Shown here: positions 40,401 to 55,400 of the stretch, one piece after another
How the letters are laid out: every line of letters begins with the position of its first letter
Position numbering within the stretch: position 1 is the first letter of the stretch
Program-made: the position numbers and the translations under genes
Assembly (NCBI GenBank): GCA_037074765.1
Contig: JBAMDO010000183.1
Coordinates: 45,200 to 109,199, forward strand
From: Mansonella perstans
Taxonomy: Eukaryota; Nematoda; Chromadorea; Rhabditida; Onchocercidae
Reading direction: 5' to 3'
DNA length: 64,000 bases
Notes under the pieces: model-generated
What the model was told of the DNA's origin: nothing
The model's database searches: none
The model's input: only the letters and a program-made list of their open reading frames with translations

Positions 40401-43400
40401 AATTGTACATCAGTAAGTTTCAGACGCAAATTACCCTACAAACATCATTGCCCACATTACTTTTGGATTCTGAAGACCGAAATCGAACCCAACCTGTCTG
40501 ATTAATACTAGCAACTCCTAGCAATACACTATCAAACACAACAAGTTCGAGATTTTGTCGAAATATTTTGAGAGCTATTGCAAGTCAATATTTTAAACCG
40601 CTCCTTTCACAATGGATGAATGCAAACTGTAGTTTTAATATTCGCACTACTTTAGAACTGTGATATTTTTGGAAAAGATTTTGCAGGTGTATCCCAAATT
40701 TCTCAATAACTTACTGTCTCCAAGTGTTAGAATAAGAAGGATCATTTAAACGTTGCCATGCAAGATGAAGTGGCGCACAACCAGTTCGTAAATCCATTCG
40801 TTGATTACATACTTCTATGAACAATATAATATTCCACAAAATCTAAAATCGTAATGTTAAATTAAAATGAAGCATTTAAAATTCACTACTAACTTCAGTA
40901 ACTTATACTTACCCGTACTTACTGTTTAATGTTTGTCTTTATAATTAATTGGCAAAAATATTTATACTGTCAAGAAAGAAAACCCTACTTGTATAGCTCA
41001 TGTATTTGCCTGAATACTACTGTAATTGTCTGAATGTGGAGATAATTAGGACAAGCTACTATAATTGTCTGAATCTCTTCCTCTAACCTAAGAGAAATAA
41101 TTGCGACAAGAAATCCTAATTCAGACAATTACAGTAAGCTCAGAAATTAACTTATCATATGTTTTTTCTCTTTAACCATCCTAAAACCAGAAAACTATAT
41201 ATAATTGGATAGAACTACTTATTGCCTGTCTTTGATTATTGATGATAAAGCAGTCAGAAAAAGATTGAATCCAAAAATAAGATAAAAATTACTGAGCATG
41301 AATCTGAAACCGTAGAATCAACTGGTGAAAACTTCGAAATGTACATATATAACTCAACAAGCAGTTCCTTTATATGTGAGATTGCGGATGAAAGCAGCTG
41401 GTCACTTCGAATCTTCCCTGAAAATTCAAAACTTCAAAATTTTTCATCTTTATTCATAATTTGCTTTTACTGAACTTCCTTTCTCACTGTGAAGCAGAAT
41501 CAACAAGGAAGTCTCTGAAAGTTATGATTGAACATCCAAATCAAAAAAATTTCAGGAACTTCAATATTAATCGATAAAGACCAATAACGAATCGAATGAC
41601 CGAGAGTTTTAATCCTACAGATTGCTGTTTCGCTGTCATATTTCAATGTCAGAGAAAAGTTTCGGAATTAATACAGGTAAATTCTCTGCAAATCTGAATT
41701 TTGAAAACTGAACCAACTTTTAACAAAAAGGTTGCTTGTGTCAGCGGCAGATCCTTTCTCAGTCGAAATCTTCTTCAGACTAAACTTTGCCCATAAGGCG
41801 CACATTCCGATGATAAATCTGGAAAATTGCTCCTTCTGGATATTCTTGCTTATGGAAGATGTTACGTAAAAAGAGTGAAATATGCATTTAAATTATATAT
41901 CATGATCATATAATTCATGGTCATCATAATTCATGATCACTGATGATGATCAGTAGTAGAATTAGCCATCCAATCATATGGGTGCTGTATAATCATTTCA
42001 CACTCTGATTGTCGGACATATATAAATGAGCACATAGAATGTTTCGATGATCAAAATTTGAACCCAAAAATCCATGAAAAAGCCGTGTTTCTATTGGTAG
42101 GCAATACGATACCTGTCATAGTCCACATATGTGTCTGGAGGTTTTGTAATGCGCAGTACCGGAGGACCATCAAAGCGTTCATCATAATCCAATGCCTTGT
42201 TTTTTTTTAGATTTTTAATGGCTTCAATGACTTCATCTTGTATCATCTTATCTAAACAACATTGTCTGTAAACTGGTCAATCTAAATTAGTATATATATG
42301 TATATATATATATATTCCTTGGTAATGAAATCCAATAAAATATATTAATGAAATATTTTATTTCAAAAAAGTATTGGCCACCTTTGATTTGAAATAACTT
42401 GACCATTTCCTCAATTTTGAGTTGTTTGAACGAAGTGCAAAATGTAGCCCATAGAATACCAAGCATCCAATCATGCTCACTTACATACGACCAAATCAGA
42501 ATTTTCCATCTGTTGTATGTAGCAGCAAAACTGGCATCTATTGTAGGATAAACTATAAAGATTTCTTTCTTGTTCTCATCAATTTCCATTGGTTCCTCAT
42601 GGCTTTTTTTATCGAAATACTGAAATTTGAAACTTAATTGTCCAATTTGCCATATAAGTTACTGGTCTTTTTGTGATGGATATAGTATTAATATCACTAA
42701 TTGCAAGATATCCTGAAACAACTATTTTGGTCCTGTTTTTTCCATTCAAAAAAAAAAAGTCTATATTCATCAATCTCTTTAGAATTGCCGAAATTGATGT
42801 CAAATGTCACGCGTTTAGAATTGCCAAAACTGATGTCAAATATCAAATGTCATTTTACGTTTCTAGCAGAAATATCAACATAAAAAGTTAACCCTTATTG
42901 CATTTTCAAATTCCATATCCTTCTCCTTCAAAAGTGTTTTTAACTTCAACAATTCCCAACACGAAAGCTGCTCACACGATTGCCTTACTGCCGTTGTAAT
43001 TCGTAGAATATCTTGATTTTCCGTATTCATTATCATATTCTGGAAATAAAGTTTGCAATGAAAAGAAAAGATACTAGCAGTATAATTACTGTTATAAGAA
43101 GAGAGAGAGAGAGAGAGAGACAGCAAGTACATACCACCAAATCTTGTGTGACATTGAACCAAGCGCAATAATCATCAGGAAGTAAATATAATTCTACTGA
43201 ACGATTACGCATGGCTCGTGAAACGTTGCCATAATTATCATCCATAGTGAAGAAAACTCTGAATTCTTTTGAAGCCAATTAAAATTAATTGAAATAATTA
43301 GAGAATTAGACATAAGACATCGGAAATACGAGCCAAATTTTCAATTTTCACTAATATTTTAATAAGAACGTTAGCCGTTTAAGAAATTAATCAGAAAAGC

Positions 43401-46400
43401 AAAATCAATCAACGAACACTGACCGGAAATCTTTGTGCGCTTTTACAACAGAAATGCCATCACCACACTCTTGCAAATTCAATTCTCCATTACTTTCCAA
43501 ACAAGCATTTAATCGATCCAGTACTGCTGCACTAAAAATTAAAAAAGCAGCAGTTAATTTAAAAAGATAGCCATAACCAAATAACAAAAAATGCAGTCTA
43601 AAGATAGTGATTCAGAAATAAATAACCTGCAACAATTGACATTTTCAATTAAAATCCAATAACCATTAATAAATGCATCAACAAAACGACTGTTAATCCA
43701 TTCAAAATGCATTTTACTTTTCTCCAATTCCTTATCGTATTTTGACAATTTGCTTATGGTATCTATAAAAGCGACACATAAATATCAATTTATTGTGGGC
43801 AAGAATATAAAACAGCACAAATCCATTTCTATTCAGATAGAATTAAATATATGCGAAATTATGCTTCAAAATAAAATTTCAAGTCGAAATTCAAAAATAC
43901 AAACCTCCATCGACAAGAAGTTTGGCGCTTTGTACTGCGGATCGCAAAAAAAGTATATCTTCAGCATCATTTATATCATTTAACAAATCCGGAAACTTTT
44001 CAAGCACATTCAAGTAATACTGCTTTATGGCAGTGAAATTGATATGATCGGTAACCTTAACAACAATGCACCCATCAAATCCTTTTTAATTCGGAAAATA
44101 TACAAAATCGCTCAAGAAAGCACAACAGAAGAAACTACTATTTTTAGAAATCAGAAATGTTTGTGTTTATCGAAATTTCTATGACCTCAAGGTTAAGTTC
44201 ATTACAACGATTCAATAATTTAATATGGAATATATATTCTATTAGTATGAATTAGGTAATGAATTCCATCCGGCGGTCATAGGAATTGTGATTTTGAAAA
44301 CATAAGATACAATTAGAGAGCATTCGTCATTTTGACCAAAATGAAATACCACTTAAGATAAATCTGAAATCAGAAATCTTCACAACCTGCTCAAACGATC
44401 CAAGTAGTTCAAGTGAATCAGATTCCGAAGTTAAATGTATTGTATGGAGCTCTTTTCCAAGTACGGATGCCAAAATCCTCACAGCTGTTGATTTGCCAGA
44501 ACCAGCTTTTCCGATAATTAATGCAAGCCAATTCATTTTCATGCATATGGCAAGTTTATTCAGCAATTTCATTTGTGATGACAATAGTTTTCTGAAAAAA
44601 TAACAATTCATTTAATTGTTCATGTTAGCCAAATTAGAACTGCAAGAAAAAAATGCTGAAAATGGCTACTGAAAGTTAACTGAGAAAATTCCTGAATCCA
44701 GAAAAAAAGCATCAGAAATTTACATATTTTGTCGTTTCTGTATTGTGCCTGACCGTTCTAGTTCCACTTTTCCAATACGAACATATGAATCATTAAGGAA
44801 TGAAAGTGATGCTACGGGTTCAACACATTCAAATTTAAAACAGTGATGAAATATATTTCGCATCTGTAATATTGATAAGAAATCCGAATTCTTATAATCT
44901 ATGATATAAACAGAAGTTCTATGTAATAACAAGAATAATCCCTGATTTTTACATCAATTAGTTTTTTTAACCAATTAATCAATTTTTTTCCAATGAAATA
45001 ATAAAACCAGAAATACTAGCCTACCTTGAAACAATAAGATTAGCAATACTAGCTTACTTTGAAACAATAGGACCAGCAATACTATAGCTTATCTTTTGTC
45101 GATCAATATGATTAAACTAGCAACACTATAGTTTACCTTTTGTCGATCAATATTACTACGTAATCGCCATACATACAATAAATCGAAACCATATGCAATA
45201 TCACCATTGTTCTGCAAGCATAAGGTGGTGAAAAGATGAAAATTAGAAAGTATTACACTTTTCCGACATTTCTAATATTTAAGTGACAGCATTCTACAGT
45301 TTCCTTCCAATTGTGCTTGAAAACCCAACAATGTATTTCACCATTTATTACTTCCCTATACCACTACATTATCGTCGTTATTTGTGTTTAAAGAAAACAT
45401 AGAATTGAAAAAAAAAAAGCCTGACAGATAAGTTTAAGTAATTCAGCTAAATTTATCAGAAACCTGCACAAAAGTATAATTTAAAAAAGATCAATTCGTA
45501 AAAATTTTTTCAACTTACTTCAACCGTTAATTGTGCCCATCTCAATAGATCACGCAAATTAAATTCAAATGGTGATCCTTTTCTTAGAAATTGTGAATCC
45601 TCCGCCATAAGACTTGCTATTGAGCTGTTCACATTAATCATACGTTCAATAACATCATCCCCTAATACAGATCCAGAAAATGAACTTCTTATAACTTCGA
45701 AAAAATCTGATGCATTCATTTCGGCTACATAAATCTGGAAAATTTTTTCTTAATTCCAAAGTCAGTAATTTAATTTAATACCATCGATAATTTAAACCAA
45801 TCAAAAATGAATGATGCAAATGTTATTAACATCTGTTAACACGATATTTACATCTACTGTGGAAATAATTCACCGACCATTCATTGAATAATTAGGCATT
45901 TTTGATAGTTAGAAAATAGTTAAGCTTTTATATTATATTAATAACTTAAAATAAAATGAGAAACCAATGTTAACTGAATAATTTAGATTTAAAAATCATG
46001 AAATCCCATAATTTGTTTTGTCAATTTTAACGAATACGTACAGAAGTGAAACGATTAACAAATGATTTTGGTAGCTTTCGTCGATTGCCTCCTTGATAAC
46101 ATGGATTCTGGCAAGCAAAAAAGCGTGTTCTCCTATCACCGATACCGATATCGAAAGTTCGATTCAGCTCTGGTATGAAAAGATGATGACGATGGTCGAA
46201 ACATGCATTCAAACCTTCCAAAACACTCTGAGATGCCAAATTCATCTTAAATAAATTTAATTAATAATTAAATTTACTGATTTAATTTGACATTGTCTAC
46301 TTATTTATGTCCCCTTAAATGTTTGCAAAGAGACATCACACTGAAAAATTATAACCAAGCACTGCGTTGTAACAAAGAAGATTATCTCATGAATTCTCAT

Positions 46401-49400
46401 TTTGAAATGAAGCATGGGATAATACAATTTTAGGTTGAATAATTTATAATTTCATTAATTTCAGGTTGAATAATTTATAATTTCAATTTAAAAGTCCCAA
46501 ATCAGCTCTTAGAACATCATTTATGGTATATCAGAAAAAAATATGACTGTAACTATTCAATATATACGACACTAAATGTTAATTATCAACCATAACTAAG
46601 TACTGAGATAAAAGAAACTATTATTAAACATACTGTAAAATTATCATTCAATATGAAGAAGTCATAAAATAAACATAAAAAACTTTGAAAACTTCACACT
46701 TCATCTAGAAGAACCCATTGACCCGTTTTGACTGCATGTAAAATAGGTCCATCTTTCCACATGAAAGATGGTGTACGATCTGCTAAAACCACTGGCACAT
46801 CACAACCAAAGAGATCTGCCAAATCCTGAAATCCCGTTAGTGTGATTTACAAAACACATTTGAATGATCTCAAACACAAATGAGTACAACAATTACAAAT
46901 ATAATTAATTTATTTTTAATAACAAAAATAAGATGGAACATAAAGAAGAGATCACCGTTTGTTCCGATAAATTCAGCCTAGTCAATGTATGGCCAGTTAC
47001 AGCAGCTAAAGCAGCAACAGTACTCGATTTACCACAACCTGGAGGACCTTCAAGCAATATTGGTTTATTAACAGCAAGTCCACGAACAAGCCTATAAATG
47101 TAATACTATACTGTAAAGGTACTGTAAAAGTTGCATTTTGAGCAGCTTTGGAGAATTTCAATATGAGCAAAGAAATTCTTTTCCATAAAACATAACTTTT
47201 ATTATAAGAAAATTTTAAAATTACAGGGAATTTTCATGAATAATTTATCATTTAGTCGCTAAAATCTCATTTCCGAAAAACCTCAAGCTTACATTTAATC
47301 GATAGTCATAGTTTAAACTTCCAGTTTAATCAAATGGGACACAAAAAGGAAGGGACAACTCAAGTATTCCAAAATGAAATATAAGCCTGTTTTAAAACAG
47401 TAGACTTAAAATGCAAGATAAATAGAGCACTAATTTTTTATTGCCAAAATCCATGCGACAATAAATTCACCGGAAAAAAATTAAAATCTAACCATTAGTG
47501 TAAGATCATACCTGAAAATATTTTGTTTGCATGTCAGGGCATCAAATGTAAAATTTTTGGGCATAAATCGTTTGGCTGGCCCAAAAGGAATACAAAAGTC
47601 TCCAACAATAAGACTGCGAGAATCTTTTTCATCGAAGCGCAAAGCAGGTGGTAACAAAAGTGATGCTGTATCATAGATGCTACCAAATTCTTGTTGCATA
47701 ATTCGAGAGAGCTGAAAACATGCTTGTTTTGGAAGTTTGTAAAATTTCACTTTAACTTCTATAGTCTCGGATGCACCAAAATTAACTTTTAAGGAATCCT
47801 AAACAAAAAAAAACAACTCAGAAGTAATTTTAAAACACTTGGAAATAAATAAATCCTGGATCTGGAAAATCACAATCTTCACGAATTTCATGGTCAAATT
47901 TTTTTGTAAAACATAAACGAATAAAAAGTAGATTTTCGCAAAAAAAAATTTCACCTCATCAATGGCCCTTTTTCTTAAGGCATCACAATTCAGACTAATA
48001 CGTGTCGATAAAGTACCAAAAGCATCAAAAAGAGTTGTAGAAAAAGCATGGTAAATTGAGGAAAAAGGTGAATTAGATCGTGATAATGCAGCAATAACGA
48101 TTTCAGCAATTGCAACTATATCACGAATTGTTATGGTATTCCTGAAAGTTATTATAGATTTTTAATCGATTTATTAATGAGGCTTAATCTTCCTAAGCTC
48201 GGAAATTACTACTCACTACCAATTAAAAAAGTTTGAAATTAAAACTACAAATCCAGCAACTGCTGCATTTCCCTCCTATATTTTACTCGCAATCACACAG
48301 AAATTCACAAACCTTAGCATATGGCTAAATTTGCAATTAAACCAATGCACGAATTGAACAATACATTTGTTAACTTTTAACCGCAAGTCATTCTCGTCTA
48401 ATAATGTAGTTGTACTGAATAGCCGATCCACAATAGTAATCAAATCATCACCCGATACATCTGATGGACACCAAATTTCTGTGAATCGATTTCTCAGTGC
48501 TTTTGAGAGCTATAATAGAATGATTAACAGAACTAACTGAATGAATCCATTCTTTGAAATCATATTTTATTTAAAAAATACAACGTCGCCCTTCTGAATT
48601 TTGAATACCAAAGAAAACTTAGCTACATGCGAATCTTAAGCGCGGAACAAACCTCTTTTTTGCCATAATCTCCACCGGGATTCATGGTTGCTATAATATT
48701 GAAACCACTTTTCGCTTGTACTTCACCACCTGCCGATAAACTGCCATCATTTAGGAACAATAAACGAGACGGTTCCAGCAAGGGATTCAGTCGCTCCAGA
48801 ACCTAACAACCAATCACAAAAATATTCCAGAAATTCAATTTAACTAAAACGTGAGATCAAATACAAGGCGCGAGTACCAGAAAAGCAAAAAAAAGAAACA
48901 GGACAACAAACAAACCGAATCAGATGCTAGCGAGATTTCATCGATTAACAATGGTCGACCTTCTTTCATTGCCTGCACCACCACACCATCTATCCATTTG
49001 AACTGACCATTTGAACCAACTGGACGTAATGAACCAAGAAAATCCGAAGCTTCCGTTCTTTCATGACAATTCAAAGCTAACAATTTCTCCTGCAGCACTT
49101 TTTTTTGATCTATCTACAGATTATAATATTATACATTTTCAGTGATCGCTAATCCAAGCAATTATGTTGTTCCTTCATGCTGAATCATAAGATTCATTAG
49201 AGTGGTGAAAGATAAGAATATTTATAATACTATATTCCAAAAAGATTGAGATAATCGACGAAGAAATTTCAACTGCTTCAAAAAATTTCAACTTCCAAAT
49301 GTATTTTTCTCCTATCCTTCCTTAAAAAAACAGGAAAACTTACCTTTGCAAGCATCTGTGCAACTGTTGTTTTACCACATCCTGTTTCACCAACGAGTAA

Positions 49401-52400
49401 AACTGGCTCATCAAAAAACCAACTTTGTGAAACCAAAACAAGCATTCTTCGAATGGTATCAGTTAAAACAATATTATTTATGGCCAGACATGAACGAAAT
49501 TCAAGTGGTAAATATTGTGAATCACTAGCGAACAATCGCTCAGCGTTTATTTTATGTTTTAAATTTTTTTCCAATATTTTTTTCACACATTCAACATCTA
49601 CTGCATTACGACATCGTGCACCGAGCAATAAAAAACCTGAAATTCAATATTTTTTCAATTTTTATGAAATGAAAAAATTGACAAACAAATGCGACATCAA
49701 ATGTTCGAGATCAAAACAAATATTAAAAAAGCAAATGTGGTTAACTGTTTTTAACTGCTCAAGAACTCACAGAATGAAATTTTTGATCATAATTTTTGTT
49801 TTTGATCATAATTTTAATTTTTAATTGTTTGCTAAAACCTTCGATCTTATTAAAAATTTAGTTTGCTAAATCTAGGCGTACACATATTTCATATTATAGT
49901 GATTTATATAAAATTGAAAAAAAAAAACCTCACCATGTTCAGCTAAACACTGACGCCAATTATTATCATCAGAAGCTGCAAGTCGTTTCCCCCATCTGAA
50001 CAAATCACGAAGAGTTATCAGCCCATCACTGGCTGAGAAAACGCCAACTGCACTACGCTGAGCACGTAAATCACGGAATACCGAAACCATTGCTTGTGCA
50101 GCAGATGGCGCAATTTTGCAGCTGGAAGGAATATTCACAAAAGATTTTTCGGATTTATTTACACTACACCGAAAGATAGAAATATATTCTAAAGTACTGC
50201 TAAACATTATTCCAGCCTAAATAAAATAAACGTGATCGATAGAATGAAAGAAAAAGTAACAGTTTCATTCTGGTATCTTGAATCCGGAATCTTTCTCAGA
50301 AAGATTTACTTCTGCTACGTACAAGTCAGGTCCAACATGAACGTACTGAATGAATGACCTGCATAGATGATCAAAACGAGGTGAAACAAGAACTTTGGAA
50401 ATTATTGCTACCTAACGATGACCATTTCAGCTAATTCACTGTATGGCAATTGATCAAATCGTAAAACAACAAAACGATTGAGCAATGCACGTGAGAGACG
50501 TTTACGACCAGCGTAAGTGCAAACGGGATTTTGCGTTGCAAATAAGCGAAATTGGGAGTGAGCCTTCACAACTGTATTCGTTTCAGAAATGAACAATTCA
50601 CGATTATCATCTAGTAACTGAAATTAAAACATATAGGTATATACCTATGTCATAAACTAAGAGGCCATGAGCTAAGAGAAATGAACGGTAGGCAAAAAAG
50701 GTCAAGTGTTATATATAGTTCAGATAAAAAATGAAAATTACATTGTATTTCACAATTTAAAAGCATTTGATCTAAAAAATACCCTATTTGCTTAAAAACA
50801 TTTGACCTAAAAATATCCTTATCTGCTTAAAAACATTTGATCTAAAAATATATACCCTATTTAGAGCTTCAATAACATCGGTTGGTGCAAGATTCAATTC
50901 ATCAAGAATTATCCAATGTCCATTACGAGCAGCTTTTACTAATGGACCTTCTACAAATACAAAACGACCATCATCGCCATCTGGTACATAGGATCCTATG
51001 TATTCTTGAAGATCAGTATGTTCATGGTTATTAATTCGAATAATCGTATTTCCAGTAACTTTGGCAAGGTGCATTACCTAAACATTAGAAAATTAGATTC
51101 TGACTTCTTCAAAATCCATAAATATTGAAAATTTAAAGTGCAAATTAAAAAAGAAAAAAAGAATTATAGAACAATTAAGAAAAGTATAACTTTCAATTAC
51201 TTGGTGATTGACCTAATTGACCCTCCTATCTTTGCATAAAAATTCTACCATGGCTGTTTTTCCACATGATGTTTCACCTTCCAGTAACACTGGAAATTTG
51301 CCACTACAAATGACTCGAGCAAGTTGGGCTAAATTTTTCCGAACTGATGCTGCACGGACATAACCAGGATCATCCATTGGCTCAACATTACCCTTTTCGA
51401 TCCAATATCCTTCAACTTCACTGCAAAAAAAAAATAAAATAAAATGAACTGGTAGCAAATTGGAACTGGAATCAAGAGATATATTCAAGAACGCTTGAAT
51501 TTTTCAATTTGGAACCATGCTAGAATAAAAAGATTATAGGAAGAGGTAGAACAAAAAGAAAACATATGAAACTATATATCTTCATATCTTGATAGTTCAG
51601 TATTATTTAAATTATTTAAAAGTTTTTAAATGAACTTGATAGTTTTGAATTGATAGTTCAAATAATTTTGATTTTAAATAATTGAGCTTGATAGTTCAGT
51701 ATTAATTATTTCTCATTCACTAATGAAAAGTTATTTCCAAAATTTCATAACATCATATTACCTCTTTATTACAGTATTTATTCATTTTTCTTCACAAATC
51801 CGTTGCATTTTATAGATGAATCAAAAGTGATTGAGTAATTAAAAGAAATGGAGCAGCGTAATTAATAATTAACAAAATATAATTAGTGGTACATACATGC
51901 GGTTGTCGGTAAATTTCGCTTTCAATTTGCCCAGCGAAATTTTGCTCATTTTACTTTGAATAAGTTTCCCAACCATTACTTGCGCTTCCGTACTCAGATC
52001 ACTCATAAAGGACATCGATACTGCTTCATGCATGTTACGTATGTCATTTCCAAAAATATTTTCTGCCGTGAATGCTAACGCACGACATAAAGTACGTAAG
52101 CTGAAAAAACTTTTATATAAAATATCAATTTAAAATATTTTGCGCAAAAAATTTATATGTAAAAAATCAATTTAAAATATTCTGCACAAAAAGCGACGAC
52201 CATAGCAAAGATGCTAAATTAAATCTAATTGAATTCAGTTAAAAAGTGTGTGTTGCAGAACGAACCTATATTTTCCTGGAAAAGCCAAACGCAATGTCTC
52301 ATAAATTTCCAGGATAATGGATATTTTTGAAACATCAAATGTTGGAAGATAAGCTTGTGCAATGATATGTAGTTGTTCCATTTCTGTAGTTTCATGTACG

Positions 52401-55400
52401 AAAATTTCAGTAAAGCGACTTCTGCAAAAACATGAAAAACGTCAATTGATACTATTAAAAATATTCTAAAAAAATTTAAACATTCAAATTTTTCGTTCTC
52501 AAAATTTCCTTCACCTTATTCCAGCTGGTAGATTCCGTTTTCCTACGTCACTGGCAGGATTCATGCAAGCAAACAAACGAAAATTTTGATGTCTACTTTC
52601 TGGATCCTCAATTAAGCGCACCACAGAATCCAGACATTCCGGTGTAGCCAAATTAATTTCATCAACCAGAAGCCATTCACCTCGTTCAGCAGCCTGAAAT
52701 CATCCCGATTTCGGTAACTGAACCTCAAAATCCAAGAGCAAAAAAAAATGCAACACTGGTTGAAAACGACGGCATCTAAAAATGTAAAAAACTGTGAAAG
52801 CAAAGTTTTAAAGTTTTTTCAATGGTTTACTTCGGTGACTGCTCCGCGAACGTATGCAAATGAAACAGCTGAAGCTTTTAATGATTCAGCACAACGTTCT
52901 GCTCGAACCAGTAATCTTGCCCACAGTTTTCGAGAGTTAAGTTTCGCGTTATGTTTCGATATTTCCAATGTACGACGTGCCGTTTCCGAGATTAATTTTG
53001 CATAATCACTATAACGTCCATTTGACAAACAAGTCTATAAAGAGATTTCCGAGATTAACTTTGCATAATCACTATATCGTCCATTTGACAAGCAAGTCTG
53101 TGAACAAATTTGCTTTTCACTTGCTTTTCTGTCATTACTTTTAGAATTGCAATAAGCAAATGTCTCATTGATAGTATACTAGTAAAACCATACTAGGTGC
53201 AGTGCCAATTACAAATATTTCCAACCTACTTAGCTTTATTGTTTGATAATAATTTTTCATTTATTAAAAGAAATGAAAGGTTTATTACAAAACTACAGAA
53301 TTTAAAACTAAATTGAAATTTTGGAAAAATCTTCTAACCCAAAAAAAGAAATTTTAATTAAACTAAATCCAAACAATAAATATTAATCCTAGCTGAGCCG
53401 TAATCAGATATAGACAATCTATTTTAATATTTTTATAATTCATGCATAAAACTTATTCTTCCTCTCAAATTAAATCTAATCAAATTTAATAACCATAATA
53501 GAACAAAAGCAACTCAAAAACAAAAATAACTCAATATTAAAATAAAAATAACTAAAACTGTTACATTTCAAAAGAAAAACGTCAATGTTGAACATGAACT
53601 GTGAATTCTAAAGGCAATTTAGCAAAGTATTATGTTTTGTGTGTCACCAGCAGTAATATATTTTACGTAACATGTTTTGTATCACCGTAATAAATTACGT
53701 AATATGTTTTGTGTCGCCAGAAAGACCAAAAAGCCCAAATTTGCCCGAACATTTAGAATAATGGATTGAGCGAAATTACATTCAATACTATTGATGCATT
53801 ATATTCTTCCCAAATATAAATAATTTTTAATTAATTTAAAACTTGTCTAATGCAAAAAATGGCTTGAAAATAAGATGGAAAATAACTGACATCCAAATGA
53901 CGTAGAAATTTTTCATTTTTTTTCGAATCAAACGTTGCAGAGAACACTTCATTAAATTCTTTTTGAATTGGTCTCAACAAATATGGTATTGATACTGGTC
54001 TATATCTAAAATGTCAATAAACCAAAATACACTTTGTATAAATACGGTATTGATACTGCTCTATACCTCAAATGTCAATAAATACGGTATTGATACTGGT
54101 CTATATCTAAAATATCAATAAATCAAAATACGATTTGTTCCATGAAATAAGCATGTATACCATAAGTAAACAAATGAAATGAGTAAGAACTATTTGTAAT
54201 TTTTCATTGGATCTGAACTGAGGAAATAAAAATTAAATTTTCGAATTTTTCAAATTGGAACACATACCCGCCAATTAAATCAGAAGAATCTGAATGTTGA
54301 CTGAGATTGACAATTCGAAGAGTAGCGCCAATACGATCTGCTAGTAGCTGTATGATGGCTGTTTTACCAACACCAGTTTCACCAACAAGCAGCACTGGTT
54401 CAGCACGACTTATACAAACCGCTATCTGCTCCAATAGTTGACATACGTTACGTGTAACGCCGAAATGAATAACCTTGCTGAAAGTAACCTTCCAGCTTTC
54501 AAATGATAAGACCAGTTTAATTTATCTGACCTCTTCATGCCGAATATATTCCCTAAAATGAACACAAAAAACTTTGCTTCAATTCCTTCAGTAACTCTTC
54601 ATGAATTCCGTTTTCTGTGTCTGATTGGATCTGATCGATTCAAGCCTTACATGTCTCTAGCAATCCCTTTTCAGTATGCAATATTAGCATATATTTCAAT
54701 TTATCTTTCTTTAGTTCAATTATCAATCACCTATCCGATTAATGCACAACACAGTAAAAAACTTGTCCTGTTGTTCCAACTCTTTGATCTAAAAACTTGT
54801 TGTTTTAACTCTTTGATCTCGGAGAACATCCTCATTTGCTGATTTATAAAAAGTTTTCTTCATTTTTTTTTTTGAAATGTTAATGACTGCTTCAGAAAAA
54901 GCAATATTTTTACCTTTCACCTGTTGAAGCTGCTCGATTCCTCGGTAGATCCACTCGACCACATTTCACATTAGTTGGCGTTACTGAAATTTCAGGTAAC
55001 CGGAGGTTTAATTGATAGAGCATTTGCTCATGATTCAGAGACAAACTGCCAGCAATTATTTCGGACAATGCAAGTATATCTTCCTGCCGGCGGCAATGAA
55101 TTACCCAACAGTCGATCAATTCATGAAAAACAGCTACCGCATCCGATAAGTCATTCAAATCGTTGACACGTTTACAGGCTTTCAACAGATCTCTATAAAA
55201 AATCGTTATATTAGAGCTTTGGTATGTCTTCAACTAAATTTCTCTTAATATTTAATTTCTCTTAATAAATTTATTACGTTTCTATAAATTTATCTTAATA
55301 CGTCTTCAAAAAAACAAATTAAAATTACTAAAAAAACCCACGTAGTTCCTAATTTTCTGCCATTTAATTGGTTCATCGAGCTGCGGTTGGTAAGTTCATT

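Larger units (their letters stand above)
28700..42640 (-). other. MDN1: Midasin linker region
   Basis: About 14 kb of exons between AAA6 and the acidic tract. They encode mostly helical, weakly conserved sequence. Recognisable parts include NLWSVKASAQKAHRQLFRLL (near 33,000), similar to the linker of other midasins, and LRHLLVNWRKMEILCWNNLL (near 34,100). Exon borders here were not fully resolved. The linker is the stalk that carries the MIDAS domain towards the AAA ring. Confidence 0.8.
51897..54477 (-). other. MDN1: Midasin AAA2 module
   Basis: Walker A GETGVGKT is at 54,360-54,383. Walker B WLLVDEINLATPE and sensor-1 LFACMNPASDVGKRNLPAG lie in exon 52,515-52,693, followed by SRFTEIFVHET and SLRTLCRALAF. 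The module has three local oddities: a triplicated acceptor, a one-base frame disruption and a duplicated acceptor with exon start, each listed separately. Confidence 0.9.

Noticed and set aside
50784..51074. Possible separate short ATPase genes along 44-57 kb
   Set aside because: The AAA modules follow midasin order, share splice phase and strand, and carry midasin-specific sequence between them, so they are exons of one gene.
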